Source of the DNA: an uncultured Crocinitomix sp.
Lineage (GTDB): Bacteria; Bacteroidota; Bacteroidia; Flavobacteriales_D; Crocinitomicaceae
Assembly (NCBI GenBank): GCA_937136425.1
Contig: CAKZON010000006.1
Location: 62,001-126,000 of the forward strand
DNA: 64,000 nucleotides
Direction of reading: 5' to 3'
The notes under the pieces are model-generated. The model was given only the letters and a program-made list of their open reading frames with translations, did not search any database and was not told the DNA's origin. Position 1 is the first letter of the stretch; each line of letters opens with the position of its first letter. The translations under genes and the position numbers were made by a program. Of the stretch, positions 1 through 9,411 are shown piece by piece.

Positions 1-278
1 AACCTATTGGTTATTTTGAAAATCAAGCCCCATTTAAAAACCACCACGGAGATCTTGAAAAAGGTGATCGCATCTATTTAATCAGTGATGGATATGCTGA
101 TCAATTTGGAGGGCCAAAAGGCAAAAAATTCAAGTATAAAGCGCTCAAAAATCTTATTCTTGCAAATCAAAACAAAAATATTGAAGCACAAAGGGCTGAA
201 CTAAAACGTGCCTTCTTTGACTGGATGGGAGAACTCGAGCAACTAGATGACGTTTGTTTAATGGGAATTGAAGTTTAA
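1..278 (+). CDS. SpoIIE/PP2C-type serine phosphatase, C-terminal end (partial)
   Basis: The 5' part lies outside the window. The frame read from base 3 gives about 91 residues ending at TAA 276-278. The segment carries the end of a PP2C/SpoIIE (RsbU-like) fold: YLISDGYADQFGG is the typical metal-binding SDG strand, and EQLDDVCLMGIEV is the usual closing D-D pair and final strand. In Bacteroidota such domains usually end long sensor proteins with TPR or 7TM N-termini, but that part cannot be seen. The likely role is dephosphorylation of a regulatory protein in response to a signal. It runs convergent to the patatin gene and their stop codons overlap by four bases. The family call is fairly secure; the substrate is unknown. 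Confidence 0.8.
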   Translation, partial: PIGYFENQAPFKNHHGDLEKGDRIYLISDGYADQFGGPKGKKFKYKALKNLILANQNKNIEAQRAELKRAFFDWMGELEQLDDVCLMGIEV

Positions 279-1093
279 CTTATTGCGTCAATAAAACGCT
301 GAATTTCGGCTTCATTTTCAGCAATATAATCCAATGCGTCTTTTCTTAATGCTATGATATTTTTAGCACTTGTATTTTGCATAGAATCAACTGCAGCAAC
401 TAACTTTGGATTAAAACGGAAATAGTTCAATTCTCCTTGAGACTGCAACCCTTTCATATGCTTATGCACATTCTTCACTTCCTCTTCCACAGCATCTATT
501 TCGCGCATTATTCCAGTTCCCAAACTTAAGTAGGTTATCTTACCTGAATGAGAAGTTTGGCTTCGTTGCGCTAATTGAGTTGGGTTTTTCGCATTAAAAA
601 AACCATCTACATATAATTCATTATTAATCTTCACTGCTGGAAAAACACCAGGAAAAGCACAACTAGCTGCTATTGCTTCATCCAACGGACAACTATTTTG
701 AGCATTAAATATTACTGGAGATAAATCATTTGCATTTGAAACTACAATATTCAAGTTAGGAAACTGATTTAAATGTAGATTCGAAAAATTGGCCTGAATT
801 AGTTGATTTAAAGCCCTTGTAGGAATTGACACTCCATGCGGATGAACAGCCGCCGAGGATCTAAATTCATACATGTTTAAAACATTTTGTACTGCCAACT
901 CAAACGCACTTCCAGCCTGAATAGACATAGCACCTGAAATCAATGCGCCTGTCGAGGTTCCCCACCACGAAATGTTTTTTGAAAAAAGATCATCAGACAA
1001 TCGCCTCTGAATCTGTTTTAGAATAATTAACGGAATAATACCGCGAATTCCTCCACCGTCAATTGAAATGACAAGATGGTTTTTCTGCATCAT
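275..1093 (-). CDS. Patatin-like phospholipase
   Basis: A 272-residue protein with the patatin catalytic set: oxyanion loop DGGGIRG (about residues 12-18), nucleophile elbow GTSTG with Ser47, and the dyad aspartate in the DG motif at about residue 163. These enzymes hydrolyse acyl esters of phospholipids with a Ser-Asp dyad. No signal peptide is evident, so it is probably cytoplasmic or membrane-associated. The reading frame is open upstream to 1156, but the ATG at 1093 overlaps the TGA of the upstream M23 peptidase gene as ATGA, a usual sign of translational coupling, so that start is preferred; a second ATG follows at 1090. Whether it acts in lipid turnover or toxin-like lysis cannot be told. 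The peptidase-patatin pairing suggests envelope remodelling, which is inference. Confidence 0.88.
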   Translation of the reverse strand: MMQKNHLVISIDGGGIRGIIPLIILKQIQRRLSDDLFSKNISWWGTSTGALISGAMSIQAGSAFELAVQNVLNMYEFRSSAAVHPHGVSIPTRALNQLIQANFSNLHLNQFPNLNIVVSNANDLSPVIFNAQNSCPLDEAIAASCAFPGVFPAVKINNELYVDGFFNAKNPTQLAQRSQTSHSGKITYLSLGTGIMREIDAVEEEVKNVHKHMKGLQSQGELNYFRFNPKLVAAVDSMQNTSAKNIIALRKDALDYIAENEAEIQRFIDAIS

Positions 1094-2043
1094 TTTAAAC
1101 GAATCACTTGACCAATATGAATTACTGAAGTTTCTGTTAAACTGTTCAACTTGCAAAGCGAATTAACAGTTGTACCATATTTTCTTGCAATAATCCATAA
1201 GTTCTCTCCACTTCTAACACGGTGTGTCTTCGCATTCTTATTTACTGAAGAACTGGAAGAACTAGAGCTAGATGAAGAACTACTTCTTGACGATCCACTA
1301 TTTGGATGAAAAACACCGCTATGAACCAATAAATTATCTTTTACAGCTTTCTTTTTAAAATCGAAAATTAACTCTGGATTAATTGGATTATCATAAAAAC
1401 GAACCTCAAAATGCAAATGAGAACCAGAAGAGTGCCCTGTATTTCCACCAAGCCCTATAGGATCCCCGGCCTTCACATCTTGATTAGGAGCAACCATCAA
1501 TTTTGAGCAGTGTGCATAATACGTTTCTAACCCGTTGTAATGTCTTATCACAATTAAATTTCCAAAACCGTTCTCATGATATTTTGCATAACGTATTTTC
1601 CCATCAAATGCCGCATAAATTGTATCACCCGTCTCCAAATCTATATCAACACCGTTATGTCTTCTTCCTCTTCTATAACCATACTTCGAAGTCATAACCC
1701 CGTCAAATGGTATAGCATAATTATTATGCAGTGAATCTAATACGCACATCCATAAAGTGTCTTTCAATAAAGATACATCATTAGTCGTGCAAGTAATAAC
1801 ATCCTCGTTTGTCCATTTAGATTTATAAGAATAAGTTGTGTCGCCACAAACCATTTCATGAATTCTTGCATTCATGATTCCTTCAAAATTCTCTTCCCCC
1901 AAATAAGCCCACGTTCTATCTCCATAAATTAACATGGTTCCAGTTGGAGTCTCAACGGTATCTATAGGGTCAAAAAATGAATCTTGGGCTGCAGCATTAT
2001 ATACTGTAGTGATTAACAAAGAGATGAATACGAAACTTTTCAT
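1090..2043 (-). CDS. Secreted M23 metallopeptidase with C-terminal LysM domain
   Basis: A 317-residue peptidoglycan hydrolase candidate. Starting at the ATG at 2043 gives a clean signal peptide ending near AAAQ (residues 17-20); the frame extends to 2085 but the extra residues would spoil it. The LytM/M23 domain (about 125-225) keeps all zinc and catalytic residues: HNGVD (H129, D133), the YAH histidine near 178 and HLHFE (H209, H211). A serine-rich linker (about 251-266) leads to one LysM module (about 274-317, RSGENLWIIARKYG...), which should bind glycan strands. M23 enzymes cut peptide cross-links in peptidoglycan, so it probably acts in the periplasm on daughter-cell separation or wall turnover. 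It is the first gene of a two-gene operon with the patatin. Confidence 0.93.
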   Translation of the reverse strand: MKSFVFISLLITTVYNAAAQDSFFDPIDTVETPTGTMLIYGDRTWAYLGEENFEGIMNARIHEMVCGDTTYSYKSKWTNEDVITCTTNDVSLLKDTLWMCVLDSLHNNYAIPFDGVMTSKYGYRRGRRHNGVDIDLETGDTIYAAFDGKIRYAKYHENGFGNLIVIRHYNGLETYYAHCSKLMVAPNQDVKAGDPIGLGGNTGHSSGSHLHFEVRFYDNPINPELIFDFKKKAVKDNLLVHSGVFHPNSGSSRSSSSSSSSSSSSSVNKNAKTHRVRSGENLWIIARKYGTTVNSLCKLNSLTETSVIHIGQVIRLK

Positions 2044-2187
2044 GGTATTTTTTTCAGTATTGGTGCAAAAGTACGTATTTATCACTAAATGGCTGATTCG
2101 CTACACCTCTTTAATCATTATTTAACAGAAATTAACGCTTAAAACCCTTTAATTCACTTGAAAAACTACCGATTAAAAAAAATGATG

Positions 2188-2195
2188 TATCTTTG
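2188..2195 (+). promoter_or_regulatory. Bacteroidota -7 box (TATCTTTG) for the DEAD-box helicase gene
   Basis: Matches TAnnTTTG exactly. It lies 112 bases before the helicase ATG and predicts a leader of roughly 100 bases. No TTG -33 element was found at ideal spacing. Long leaders are common for cold-inducible helicases, but no specific structure could be assigned here. Confidence 0.5.
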
Positions 2196-2307
2196 CACAA
2201 AATTTTGCGTAATAAGCAAATGCTTGGTATGAGGTTCATTGTCGTTACAATTGAGAATTTAGTTCGAACCTAGACTAAGCGAAAGGTAAAAACTAAATTA
2301 AGAGAAA

Positions 2308-4080
2308 ATGAAGTTCAATGAGCTAGGACTGAAAGAATCAATTCTTTCAGCAATTACAGAAATGGGGTACGAATCACCTACACCTATTCAACAACAATCA
2401 ATTCCATATTTATTAGACAATCAGGGAGACCTTATTGGTTTAGCATCTACAGGTACAGGTAAAACTGCTGCTTTTGGATTGCCTCTTTTAAATCAAATTG
2501 AAACTGATTCTAAAAACACACAAGGGTTGGTTATTTGTCCAACACGTGAATTATGTATTCAAATCTCAAGAGATTTGGTGGCATACTCTAAAAACATCAG
2601 AGGATTAAGTGTTGTTCCTGTTTATGGTGGTACAGATATCGTTAAGCAAATTCGACAAATCGAGCGTGGAGCACAAATTATTGTAGCAACTCCAGGTCGT
2701 TTATTAGATTTGATTAATAGAAAGAAAATAAGATTAGGAGAAGTAGAAGCAGTAATCCTTGATGAGGCAGACGAAATGCTTAACATGGGATTCAAAGAAG
2801 ATATTGATTCTATTCTTGAAAAAACACCAGACTACAAAAACGTTTGGTTATTCTCTGCAACAATGCCTAAAGAAGTGGCAAGAATTGCTAAGAACTATAT
2901 GGAAGATCCGTTTGAAATCACTGTGGGTGGTAAAAACGAAACTAATAAAAACATTGAGCATCACTATTACGTAGTGAAAGAACGTGACCGTTTTCAAGCT
3001 CTTAAAAGTGTAATTGATTTTAATCCTAATATTTACGGATTGATTTTTTGCAGAACTAGAAGAGATACAGCAGCTGTTGCTGATAAACTAATGGCTGGAG
3101 GTTACAACGCAGAACCGTTACATGGTGATTTATCACAAGCACAACGTGACCGCGTAATGCAAAAATTCAGAACAAAAACACTTCAAATTCTTGTAGCTAC
3201 AGATGTAGCCGCACGTGGAATTGATGTTGATGATATTACACACGTAATTCATTATCAATTACCTGAAGATGTTGAGAATTATACGCACCGAAGTGGACGT
3301 ACTGCACGTGCTGGTAAAAAAGGAACTTCTATTGCGTTAATCAATACAAAAGAAGGTCGTAAAATCAAAAGCATTGAACGAATTATCAAATCTCAATTTG
3401 ATTTGAAAAAAGTGCCTTCATCTTCTCAAATTGTTGAAACGCAATTAATGAGCATGATCAGCGGAATCACAGAAGCTGAAGTTGATGCTAGCCGTATTGA
3501 AAAATACATGCCAATGTTAATGGAAAAGTTGGAAGACTATTCTAAAGAAGATTTAATCAAACGCTTTGTAGCAACAGAATTCAATAAATTTTTAAGCTAC
3601 TATGAAAACTCTAGAGATTTAAATGCCAATGAAAGATCTGGCAAAAATGATCGAGATGATTATGGTTCAAGAAAAAGAGGTGGAAGAGATCGTGATCGCC
3701 GTGACAGAAATGATTCGAATAAACAACGTTTCTTCGTTGGGTTAGGAAGAAAAGACGGTTTCAACCATGGAGCATTATTACGTTTACTTTGCGACAATAC
3801 AGGTGTAAGTAAAGGCGATATTGGTAAAATTGACATTTTAGATTCATTCTCATTCTTTGATGCCGATAAAAAAGAAACGGAAACAATTCTTCGAAAAATG
3901 CAAGGCGTTGATTTTGAAGGAAACGTAATGAATGTTGAAAAAACCAAAAACCGTGATGAGAACAAGGGCGGTAATAGCGGTGGAAACAAAAAATCATACG
4001 CTCGCAGAAGTGGCGGCGGAGATCGCTCAAAAAGAAATGATGGCAACAGAAGTAGCCGAAGAAGATCATATAGAAATTAG
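2308..4080 (+). CDS. deaD: DEAD-box ATP-dependent RNA helicase (CsdA/DeaD type)
   Basis: A 590-residue helicase that unwinds RNA duplexes, with expected roles in ribosome assembly and mRNA decay. Visible motifs in order: Q motif (PTPIQQQ, about 25-31), Walker A GTGKT (49-53), PTRELC, TPGRLL (128-133), DEAD (152-155), SAT (183-185), ATDVAARGID and HRSGRTARAG in the second RecA lobe. A DbpA-type RNA-binding domain follows (about 473-545, starting RFFVGLGRKDG), then a basic Arg/Gly/Ser-rich tail to the end. DeaD, CsdA and DbpA all carry this RNA-binding fold; the long disordered tail fits DeaD/CsdA better. TypA follows after 23 bases, probably in the same transcript. Both proteins are known for low-temperature ribosome assembly in other bacteria, so a shared role is plausible. 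Confidence 0.94.
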   Translation: MKFNELGLKESILSAITEMGYESPTPIQQQSIPYLLDNQGDLIGLASTGTGKTAAFGLPLLNQIETDSKNTQGLVICPTRELCIQISRDLVAYSKNIRGLSVVPVYGGTDIVKQIRQIERGAQIIVATPGRLLDLINRKKIRLGEVEAVILDEADEMLNMGFKEDIDSILEKTPDYKNVWLFSATMPKEVARIAKNYMEDPFEITVGGKNETNKNIEHHYYVVKERDRFQALKSVIDFNPNIYGLIFCRTRRDTAAVADKLMAGGYNAEPLHGDLSQAQRDRVMQKFRTKTLQILVATDVAARGIDVDDITHVIHYQLPEDVENYTHRSGRTARAGKKGTSIALINTKEGRKIKSIERIIKSQFDLKKVPSSSQIVETQLMSMISGITEAEVDASRIEKYMPMLMEKLEDYSKEDLIKRFVATEFNKFLSYYENSRDLNANERSGKNDRDDYGSRKRGGRDRDRRDRNDSNKQRFFVGLGRKDGFNHGALLRLLCDNTGVSKGDIGKIDILDSFSFFDADKKETETILRKMQGVDFEGNVMNVEKTKNRDENKGGNSGGNKKSYARRSGGGDRSKRNDGNRSSRRRSYRN

Positions 4081-4103
4081 AATAATAAGATTACACGTTT
4101 ATA

Positions 4104-5891
4104 ATGGAAATAAGAAATATAGCAATTATCGCACACGTTGACCACGGTAAAACAACCTTGGTAGATAGAATGATTGAATCAGGTGCAGCGCCAATTAAAA
4201 GTGATGGTGAATTGATAATGGATAGTAATGACCTTGAAAAAGAAAGAGGAATTACCATTACTTCAAAAAACGTATCTGTTTCCTATAAGGGAACTAAGAT
4301 TAACATCATTGATACTCCTGGTCACTCCGACTTCGGTGGAGAGGTTGAGCGTGTATTAAACATGGCTGATGGTGTTTGTCTATTAGTAGATGCATTTGAA
4401 GGCCCAATGCCTCAAACTCGATTCGTATTGCAAAAAGCACTAGAACTTGGCTTAAAACCACTTTTAGTTGTCAATAAAGTAGATAAAGAAAACTGTACTC
4501 CTGACGAAGTTCATGAGAAAGTGTTTGATTTAATGTTTGAATTGGATGCAACAGAAGATCAATTAGACTTTGCAACTATTTATGGTTCTGCTAAAAATGG
4601 CTGGATGAGTACTGATTGGCAAAAACCAACGGACTCTGTAACGCCATTACTAGATGAAATTTTAAACTATTTCCCACCAAAGAAATTTGATGAAGGAACA
4701 ACTCAAATGTTAATTACTTCATTGGATTATTCTTCTTTCGTTGGACGAATCGCTATTGGTAGACTAACTAGAGGTAGCATTGTGCCTAACCAACAAGTTA
4801 GCCTAGGAAAACGAGACGGCTCAATAGTTAAATCGCGTGTAAAAGAAGTTTTTGTATTTGAAGGAATTGAAAAACGTAAAGTTGATTCTGTTCAAACAGG
4901 TGACATTTGCGCCATAACAGGAATTGATGGTTTCGAAATTGGAGATACAATTTGTGATTTTGAAAATCCTGAGCCGTTAGAGGCAATTTCTATTGATGAG
5001 CCAACAATGAGCATGCTTTTCAGTATTAACGATTCACCTTTCTTTGGTAAAGAAGGTAAATTTGTAACTTCTCGTCATATTCATGACCGTTTACAAAAAG
5101 AATTAGAGAAAAACTTAGCTTTAAAAGTTGACACAACAGGGTCGGCTGATAAATGGAATGTATACGGACGTGGTGTAATGCACTTGTCTGTATTATTAGA
5201 AACCATGAGAAGAGAAGGATTCGAAGTTCAAGTTGGACAACCTCGTGTAATTATTAAAGAAATTGACGGAGTTAAAAGTGAACCAATCGAAGACTTAACT
5301 ATTGACCTTCCTGAAACGTATTCTGGAACAGCTATTGATGCCGTGACGAAACGTAAAGGAGAAATGGTTAGTATGGAACCTAAAGGAGAGAGAATGATTT
5401 GTAAATTCTCAATCCCTTCAAGAGGGCTAATTGGCTTGCGTACACAACTTATGACACAAACTGCTGGTGAAGCCATTGTGACACACCGATTTGTTGAATA
5501 CGCTCCATATAAAGGTGAGATCCCTGGAAGACAAAATGGTTCTTTAATTTCTATGGAGAAAGGAACAAGTATCCCTTATTCATTATCGAACCTACAAGAA
5601 CGTGGTAAATTCTTCATTCATCCAAATGTAGATATTTATGAAGGACAAGTAATTGGAGAAAATACAAGAGCAGGTGACTTGGTAATTAACGTTACTAAAA
5701 CCAAAAAAATGTCAAATATGCGTTCTTCTGGAGCGGATGACAAAGTGAAAATTGCTCCACCAGTTACATTCTCTTTAGAAGAAGCTTTAGAATATATTCA
5801 AGAAGATGAATACGTAGAGCTTACTCCTGAAAACATCAGAATTAGAAAAACAATCTTGAAAGAGAACGAAAGAAAACGCGCTGGAAAATAA
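4104..5891 (+). CDS. typA: Translational GTPase TypA/BipA
   Basis: A 595-residue ribosome-associated GTPase of normal family length. The GTPase motifs are intact: AHVDHGKTT (G1, about 10-18), RGITI (G2), DTPGH (G3), NKVD (G4) and GSAK (G5). They are followed by a beta-barrel domain II, EF-G-like domains III and V (GLIGLRTQLMT region) and the TypA-specific C-terminal domain ending in RKTILKENERKR. TypA binds 70S ribosomes and helps 50S assembly and stress or cold growth. It starts 23 bases after the helicase stop with no terminator between, so it is likely cotranscribed. No clear terminator was found after it; the next gene has its own -7 box. Confidence 0.96.
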   Translation: MEIRNIAIIAHVDHGKTTLVDRMIESGAAPIKSDGELIMDSNDLEKERGITITSKNVSVSYKGTKINIIDTPGHSDFGGEVERVLNMADGVCLLVDAFEGPMPQTRFVLQKALELGLKPLLVVNKVDKENCTPDEVHEKVFDLMFELDATEDQLDFATIYGSAKNGWMSTDWQKPTDSVTPLLDEILNYFPPKKFDEGTTQMLITSLDYSSFVGRIAIGRLTRGSIVPNQQVSLGKRDGSIVKSRVKEVFVFEGIEKRKVDSVQTGDICAITGIDGFEIGDTICDFENPEPLEAISIDEPTMSMLFSINDSPFFGKEGKFVTSRHIHDRLQKELEKNLALKVDTTGSADKWNVYGRGVMHLSVLLETMRREGFEVQVGQPRVIIKEIDGVKSEPIEDLTIDLPETYSGTAIDAVTKRKGEMVSMEPKGERMICKFSIPSRGLIGLRTQLMTQTAGEAIVTHRFVEYAPYKGEIPGRQNGSLISMEKGTSIPYSLSNLQERGKFFIHPNVDIYEGQVIGENTRAGDLVINVTKTKKMSNMRSSGADDKVKIAPPVTFSLEEALEYIQEDEYVELTPENIRIRKTILKENERKRAGK

Positions 5892-5955
5892 TAAATTGTT
5901 CAAAAGCTTGTTAATAACATTACCCCATTAATGAGATTGCAGCCTAGGATAATTT

Positions 5956-5963
5956 TATTTTTG
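5956..5963 (+). promoter_or_regulatory. -7 box (TATTTTTG) for the TPR-comA-popT operon
   Basis: Exact TAnnTTTG match 22 bases before the ATG of the TPR gene, with a TTG at 5937-5939 as a possible -33 element (16-base spacer). The position after typA and before three closely spaced genes supports its use as the operon promoter. Confidence 0.5.
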
Positions 5964-5985
5964 TTTAACGCGTAAATAGATTTCT

Positions 5986-7419
5986 ATGTTTGATGAAGAG
6001 GATAATGAAGATAATGATGGATTGTTTGATGATCAGTTCAATACGGAGCTAAAACGCTTCGAAGAAATGATCGAAACGCAAAACGCGTACTATTTTGACA
6101 GTGAAATTCTGGAGCAAATAATTGAGCATTTCATTATTAATAATCAACTAAAGAAAGGATTAAAAGCAGCTGATTTTGCAAAAAAACAGCATCCTTCTAA
6201 TATTGTATTTGATTTAAGGAAGGCGCAAATATTGTCCACAACCGGTCAATTGAAAGAAAGTTTACTTATTCTACAGGAATTAGAAAAACTGGAGCCGTAT
6301 AATCCTGAAATTTTCATAACGAAAGCGAGCGTATTTAGCCAGCTCCGTGATCATGCAAAAGCCGTAAAGTACTTTGAAAAGGCTATTGAGATTGCTCAAG
6401 AACTCAATTACGCCGAAGAACTTGAAGAAATTCGTTTCGACTTGGCAATGGAGCATGAAAGCATGCATAACTATTCTAAAGCCATTAAAGTTTTAGAAGA
6501 CATATTGAAAAAAAGCCCCGACAATGAGGCAGCCATTTATGAAATTGCCTATTGCTACGAGCGTACTGGCAATTTTGATAAGTGTATTGAATATTATAAC
6601 AAGTACATTAATAATAATCCATACTCCTTCACCGCCTGGTATAATTTAGGAAACATTTACTTCCTCAAAAACAATATCGAAAAGGCACTGTGGGCATATG
6701 ATTACTCTACCATCATTAATGACGATTTTGCATCTGCGCACTTTAACATGGGCAATGTTTATATGCAAATTCAAGATTATGAAAAAGCATTAACGTCATA
6801 CCAAAAATGTGCCGTAATTGATGCTAATGACGCTTTAACACTAAGTTATTTAGGCGAAGCCTACGAACGCTTAGAGCGTTACGAACAAGCTATAGAGTGC
6901 TATCAAAAAAGTAGAGAAATTAATCCTGACCTAGCAGAACCTTGGTTGGGCACTGGAATAATTTTAGAATTAAAAGGAGAAACAACTGAAGCGATTAACT
7001 TCATTCAGCAAGCAGTTCAATTACAGCCAGAAAATTCTAATTATAGATTAGTGCTTGGAGAAGCTTTGTATAAAGCTGATCGCTTCACCGAAGCTGAAAC
7101 AGAATTAGAAAGAGCTGTTCAACTTGATCCTAATTATAGTGACGCTATCGTTCTGCTGGCCAGAATCAAATCTGAATTTAGCTTAAATGAAGCACTCGAG
7201 TTTTTGCTGAGTTTAGAGAATTTAGCACAGCTAGAACCTCAAGTAAGAATAATGCTTACAACCGTATTTTGGAAACTTGGCCAAAAGACAGAAGCCTTGC
7301 TCCATTTTAAGAAAGAATATTTAATCGACAAAGGTTCAACAAAAACCTTATTTTTGTACCTACCTGAAGCAGAATTCATACCTGAATTTTTGCAGATAAT
7401 TGAAACCGACAATGAGTAG
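5986..7419 (+). CDS. Tetratricopeptide repeat protein
   Basis: A 477-residue protein with no signal peptide, made almost wholly of TPR units after an acidic N-terminus (about residues 1-40). Typical helix pairs are visible as AWYNLGNIYFLKNNIEKALWAYDY, ASAHFNMGNVYMQIQDYEKAL and LSYLGEAYERLERYEQAIECY, with around ten units spanning about 50-450. TPR arrays are protein-binding scaffolds, so a partner cannot be named. It is the first gene of an operon: its stop overlaps the comA start by eight bases, and popT follows at once. Cytoplasmic TPR proteins of this size are common in Bacteroidota. A role in organising the ComA or PopT step is speculation from position only. Confidence 0.85.
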   Translation: MFDEEDNEDNDGLFDDQFNTELKRFEEMIETQNAYYFDSEILEQIIEHFIINNQLKKGLKAADFAKKQHPSNIVFDLRKAQILSTTGQLKESLLILQELEKLEPYNPEIFITKASVFSQLRDHAKAVKYFEKAIEIAQELNYAEELEEIRFDLAMEHESMHNYSKAIKVLEDILKKSPDNEAAIYEIAYCYERTGNFDKCIEYYNKYINNNPYSFTAWYNLGNIYFLKNNIEKALWAYDYSTIINDDFASAHFNMGNVYMQIQDYEKALTSYQKCAVIDANDALTLSYLGEAYERLERYEQAIECYQKSREINPDLAEPWLGTGIILELKGETTEAINFIQQAVQLQPENSNYRLVLGEALYKADRFTEAETELERAVQLDPNYSDAIVLLARIKSEFSLNEALEFLLSLENLAQLEPQVRIMLTTVFWKLGQKTEALLHFKKEYLIDKGSTKTLFLYLPEAEFIPEFLQIIETDNE

Positions 7420-8212
7420 AAATTTTGAACTATCCCACATTCCGGAACGACCGGAAAAACCCAGAGAAGCTGGAGTTACAATGATGATGGACAAAGGCAT
7501 GAGCCTTAGAGAGGTTGAAAATTTTATAGATGCAAGTGGCGAATTTACTGATATAGCTAAATTCGGATTCGGAACGGCATTTGTGACAAAAAACCTCGAA
7601 GAAAAAATAAAATTATACAAAAGTGCTGGCATCCGCCCGTATTTTGGAGGTACATTATTCGAACTTTTTATTGCTAGAAACTCTTTTGATGAGTTCAGAA
7701 GAGTAATTGACAAGTATGATCTTGACCTTTGTGAAGTATCAGATGGTTCAATCATAATACCGCATGCTGAAAAATTGAAATACATTTCTGAATTGGCTAA
7801 AGATCGTACAGTAATGTCTGAGGTTGGGTCAAAAGACGAAGGGATAATTATTAGTCCTGCGAAATGGATAAAAATGATGAGCACTGAGCTTGAAGCAGGT
7901 TCGTGGAAGGTTATTGCTGAAGGACGTGAAAGTGGAACCGTTGGAGTGTTCAGACCAAACGGAACAGCACACACCTACCTCATTAACAAAATCATTGCAA
8001 AAATAGACCCGAATCAAATTCTTTGGGAAGCTCCTAAAAAAACACAGCAGGTTTGGTTTATTAGGTTATTTGGACCAAACGTGAACTTAGGAAATATTGC
8101 ACCCAATGAAATGATTCCTCTAGAATGCTTAAGATTAGGATTAAGAGGAGATACATTTTTTGAATTTTTACCTGAAGAAGTTGAAAAACAGCTCAAGCAA
8201 ACTGCTGAGTAA
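7412..8212 (+). CDS. comA: Phosphosulfolactate synthase (ComA family)
   Basis: A 266-residue TIM-barrel enzyme that adds sulfite to phosphoenolpyruvate to give (R)-phosphosulfolactate, the first step of coenzyme M synthesis in methanogens. Family hallmarks include the N-terminal RPEKPREAGVTMMMDKG segment, DIAKFGFGT, PYFGGTLFE, CEVSDGSI, SEVGSKD, VIAEGRESG and LWEAPKKTQQ. The ATG at 7412 (ATGAGTAG) overlaps the TPR stop and is preferred to a TTG twelve bases earlier. Bacteroidota do not make coenzyme M. Here the product may feed sulfolactate or cysteate for sulfonolipids such as capnine; this is a hypothesis, since known capnine genes start from a cysteate synthase. The reaction is inferred from family membership. 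Confidence 0.88.
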   Translation: MSRNFELSHIPERPEKPREAGVTMMMDKGMSLREVENFIDASGEFTDIAKFGFGTAFVTKNLEEKIKLYKSAGIRPYFGGTLFELFIARNSFDEFRRVIDKYDLDLCEVSDGSIIIPHAEKLKYISELAKDRTVMSEVGSKDEGIIISPAKWIKMMSTELEAGSWKVIAEGRESGTVGVFRPNGTAHTYLINKIIAKIDPNQILWEAPKKTQQVWFIRLFGPNVNLGNIAPNEMIPLECLRLGLRGDTFFEFLPEEVEKQLKQTAE

Positions 8213-8214
8213 TC

Positions 8215-9243
8215 ATGGATAAAAAGGATAAAAAAAACTTTATAGGAATTGCACTCCGCGGTATCGGTATGGGTGCTGCAGATGTTGTCCCGGGAGTTTC
8301 GGGCGGAACTATTGCTTTTATAACTGGAATTTACGAAGAACTTCTTGAAACCATAAGTGGTCTTAAATTAAGCTTGCTTAAAACCTGGAAAAAAGAAGGG
8401 TTTATGGCTATGTGGCGTGAAGGCAATTTCAGCTTTTTGTTCGCCCTATTTACTGGAATCATTATTAGTATTGCATCTCTTTCTATACTAATTAAGCACC
8501 TTTTAGCAACTTATCCAATTCACTTATGGGCCTTCTTTTTTGGGCTGATTATTGCCTCAGTCTGGCTAGTCGGAAAAAGTGTAAAGCAATGGAATGTTAA
8601 AAATATTCTAGGAGTTGTAATTGGTACAATTGCGGCTTATTTCATAACCACAATTAGTCCTTCGCAAGAAAGTAACAACCTTTTTTATATATTCATTTGC
8701 GGTTCTATCGCAATATGCGCAATGATTCTACCAGGAATTTCGGGAAGTTTCATTTTATTATTATTGGGTGCCTACACAACCGTTTTAGGCGCAGTAAGTG
8801 GTTTAATTGAGGCATTAAAAGCGTCCAATTGGGACTTAGTTTTCAGTAATGGAATAATGCTCTGCGTATTCGTTCTCGGTTGTCTAGTTGGATTAATTAG
8901 TTTTTCTCGTATCCTTAATTGGCTATTTAAAAAAGCTCATGATTTTACAGTAGCCATCTTAACTGGTTTCTTAATAGGCTCTTTAAATAAAATCTGGCCT
9001 TGGAAAAGAATCATTGAACCTCATTTTAAACATCAAGGAGAACCTGATGAAGTACTTGTACCATTAGTAGAACAAAATATATCTCCTGGTTCATACCCTG
9101 AAGCAGCAAGCGCTTTTAATGCAAAATACAACTGGACTCTACCTGAAGAGCATTTCTTATGGGTTAGTATTGCATTGGCATTGATCGGTATTGCCATAAT
9201 TATCGTTTTAGACAAGGTTGGAAAACCTAAAAAATCCGCATAA
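8215..9243 (+). CDS. popT: DUF368 membrane protein, PopT-like polyprenyl-phosphate transporter
   Basis: A 342-residue integral membrane protein with about eight to ten hydrophobic segments. The family signatures are present twice, as expected for an inverted repeat fold: GMGAADVVPGVSGGTIAF near residue 20 and ICAMILPGISGSFILLLLG near 170. DUF368 proteins have been shown to recycle undecaprenyl phosphate across the inner membrane (PopT in Vibrio cholerae), returning the lipid carrier used for peptidoglycan and polysaccharides. It begins two bases after the comA stop, so it belongs to the TPR-comA operon. A loop between about 265 and 310 is unusually polar. Function is inferred by family; the link to ComA chemistry is unknown. 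Confidence 0.87.
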   Translation: MDKKDKKNFIGIALRGIGMGAADVVPGVSGGTIAFITGIYEELLETISGLKLSLLKTWKKEGFMAMWREGNFSFLFALFTGIIISIASLSILIKHLLATYPIHLWAFFFGLIIASVWLVGKSVKQWNVKNILGVVIGTIAAYFITTISPSQESNNLFYIFICGSIAICAMILPGISGSFILLLLGAYTTVLGAVSGLIEALKASNWDLVFSNGIMLCVFVLGCLVGLISFSRILNWLFKKAHDFTVAILTGFLIGSLNKIWPWKRIIEPHFKHQGEPDEVLVPLVEQNISPGSYPEAASAFNAKYNWTLPEEHFLWVSIALALIGIAIIIVLDKVGKPKKSA

Positions 9244-9411
9244 TATAAGCTCAATATTGGAAGCCTAATTTCATGTCTAAATCCTTTTAGCCCCAATTTC
9301 TGGGTGTTTGTCGAAATTACCCTACATTTTAAGCAACCACGGTCAAATCACTGCGTTTATTAAATTGTTAAGATTCGGTTAATCGAATGTAAATTTTAAC
9401 TTTTAAAAGAG

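Noticed and set aside
3660..4069. Two long open frames on the minus strand opposite the helicase C-terminus
   Set aside because: They mirror the low-complexity Arg/Gly tail of the helicase and show no start signal or family trait.
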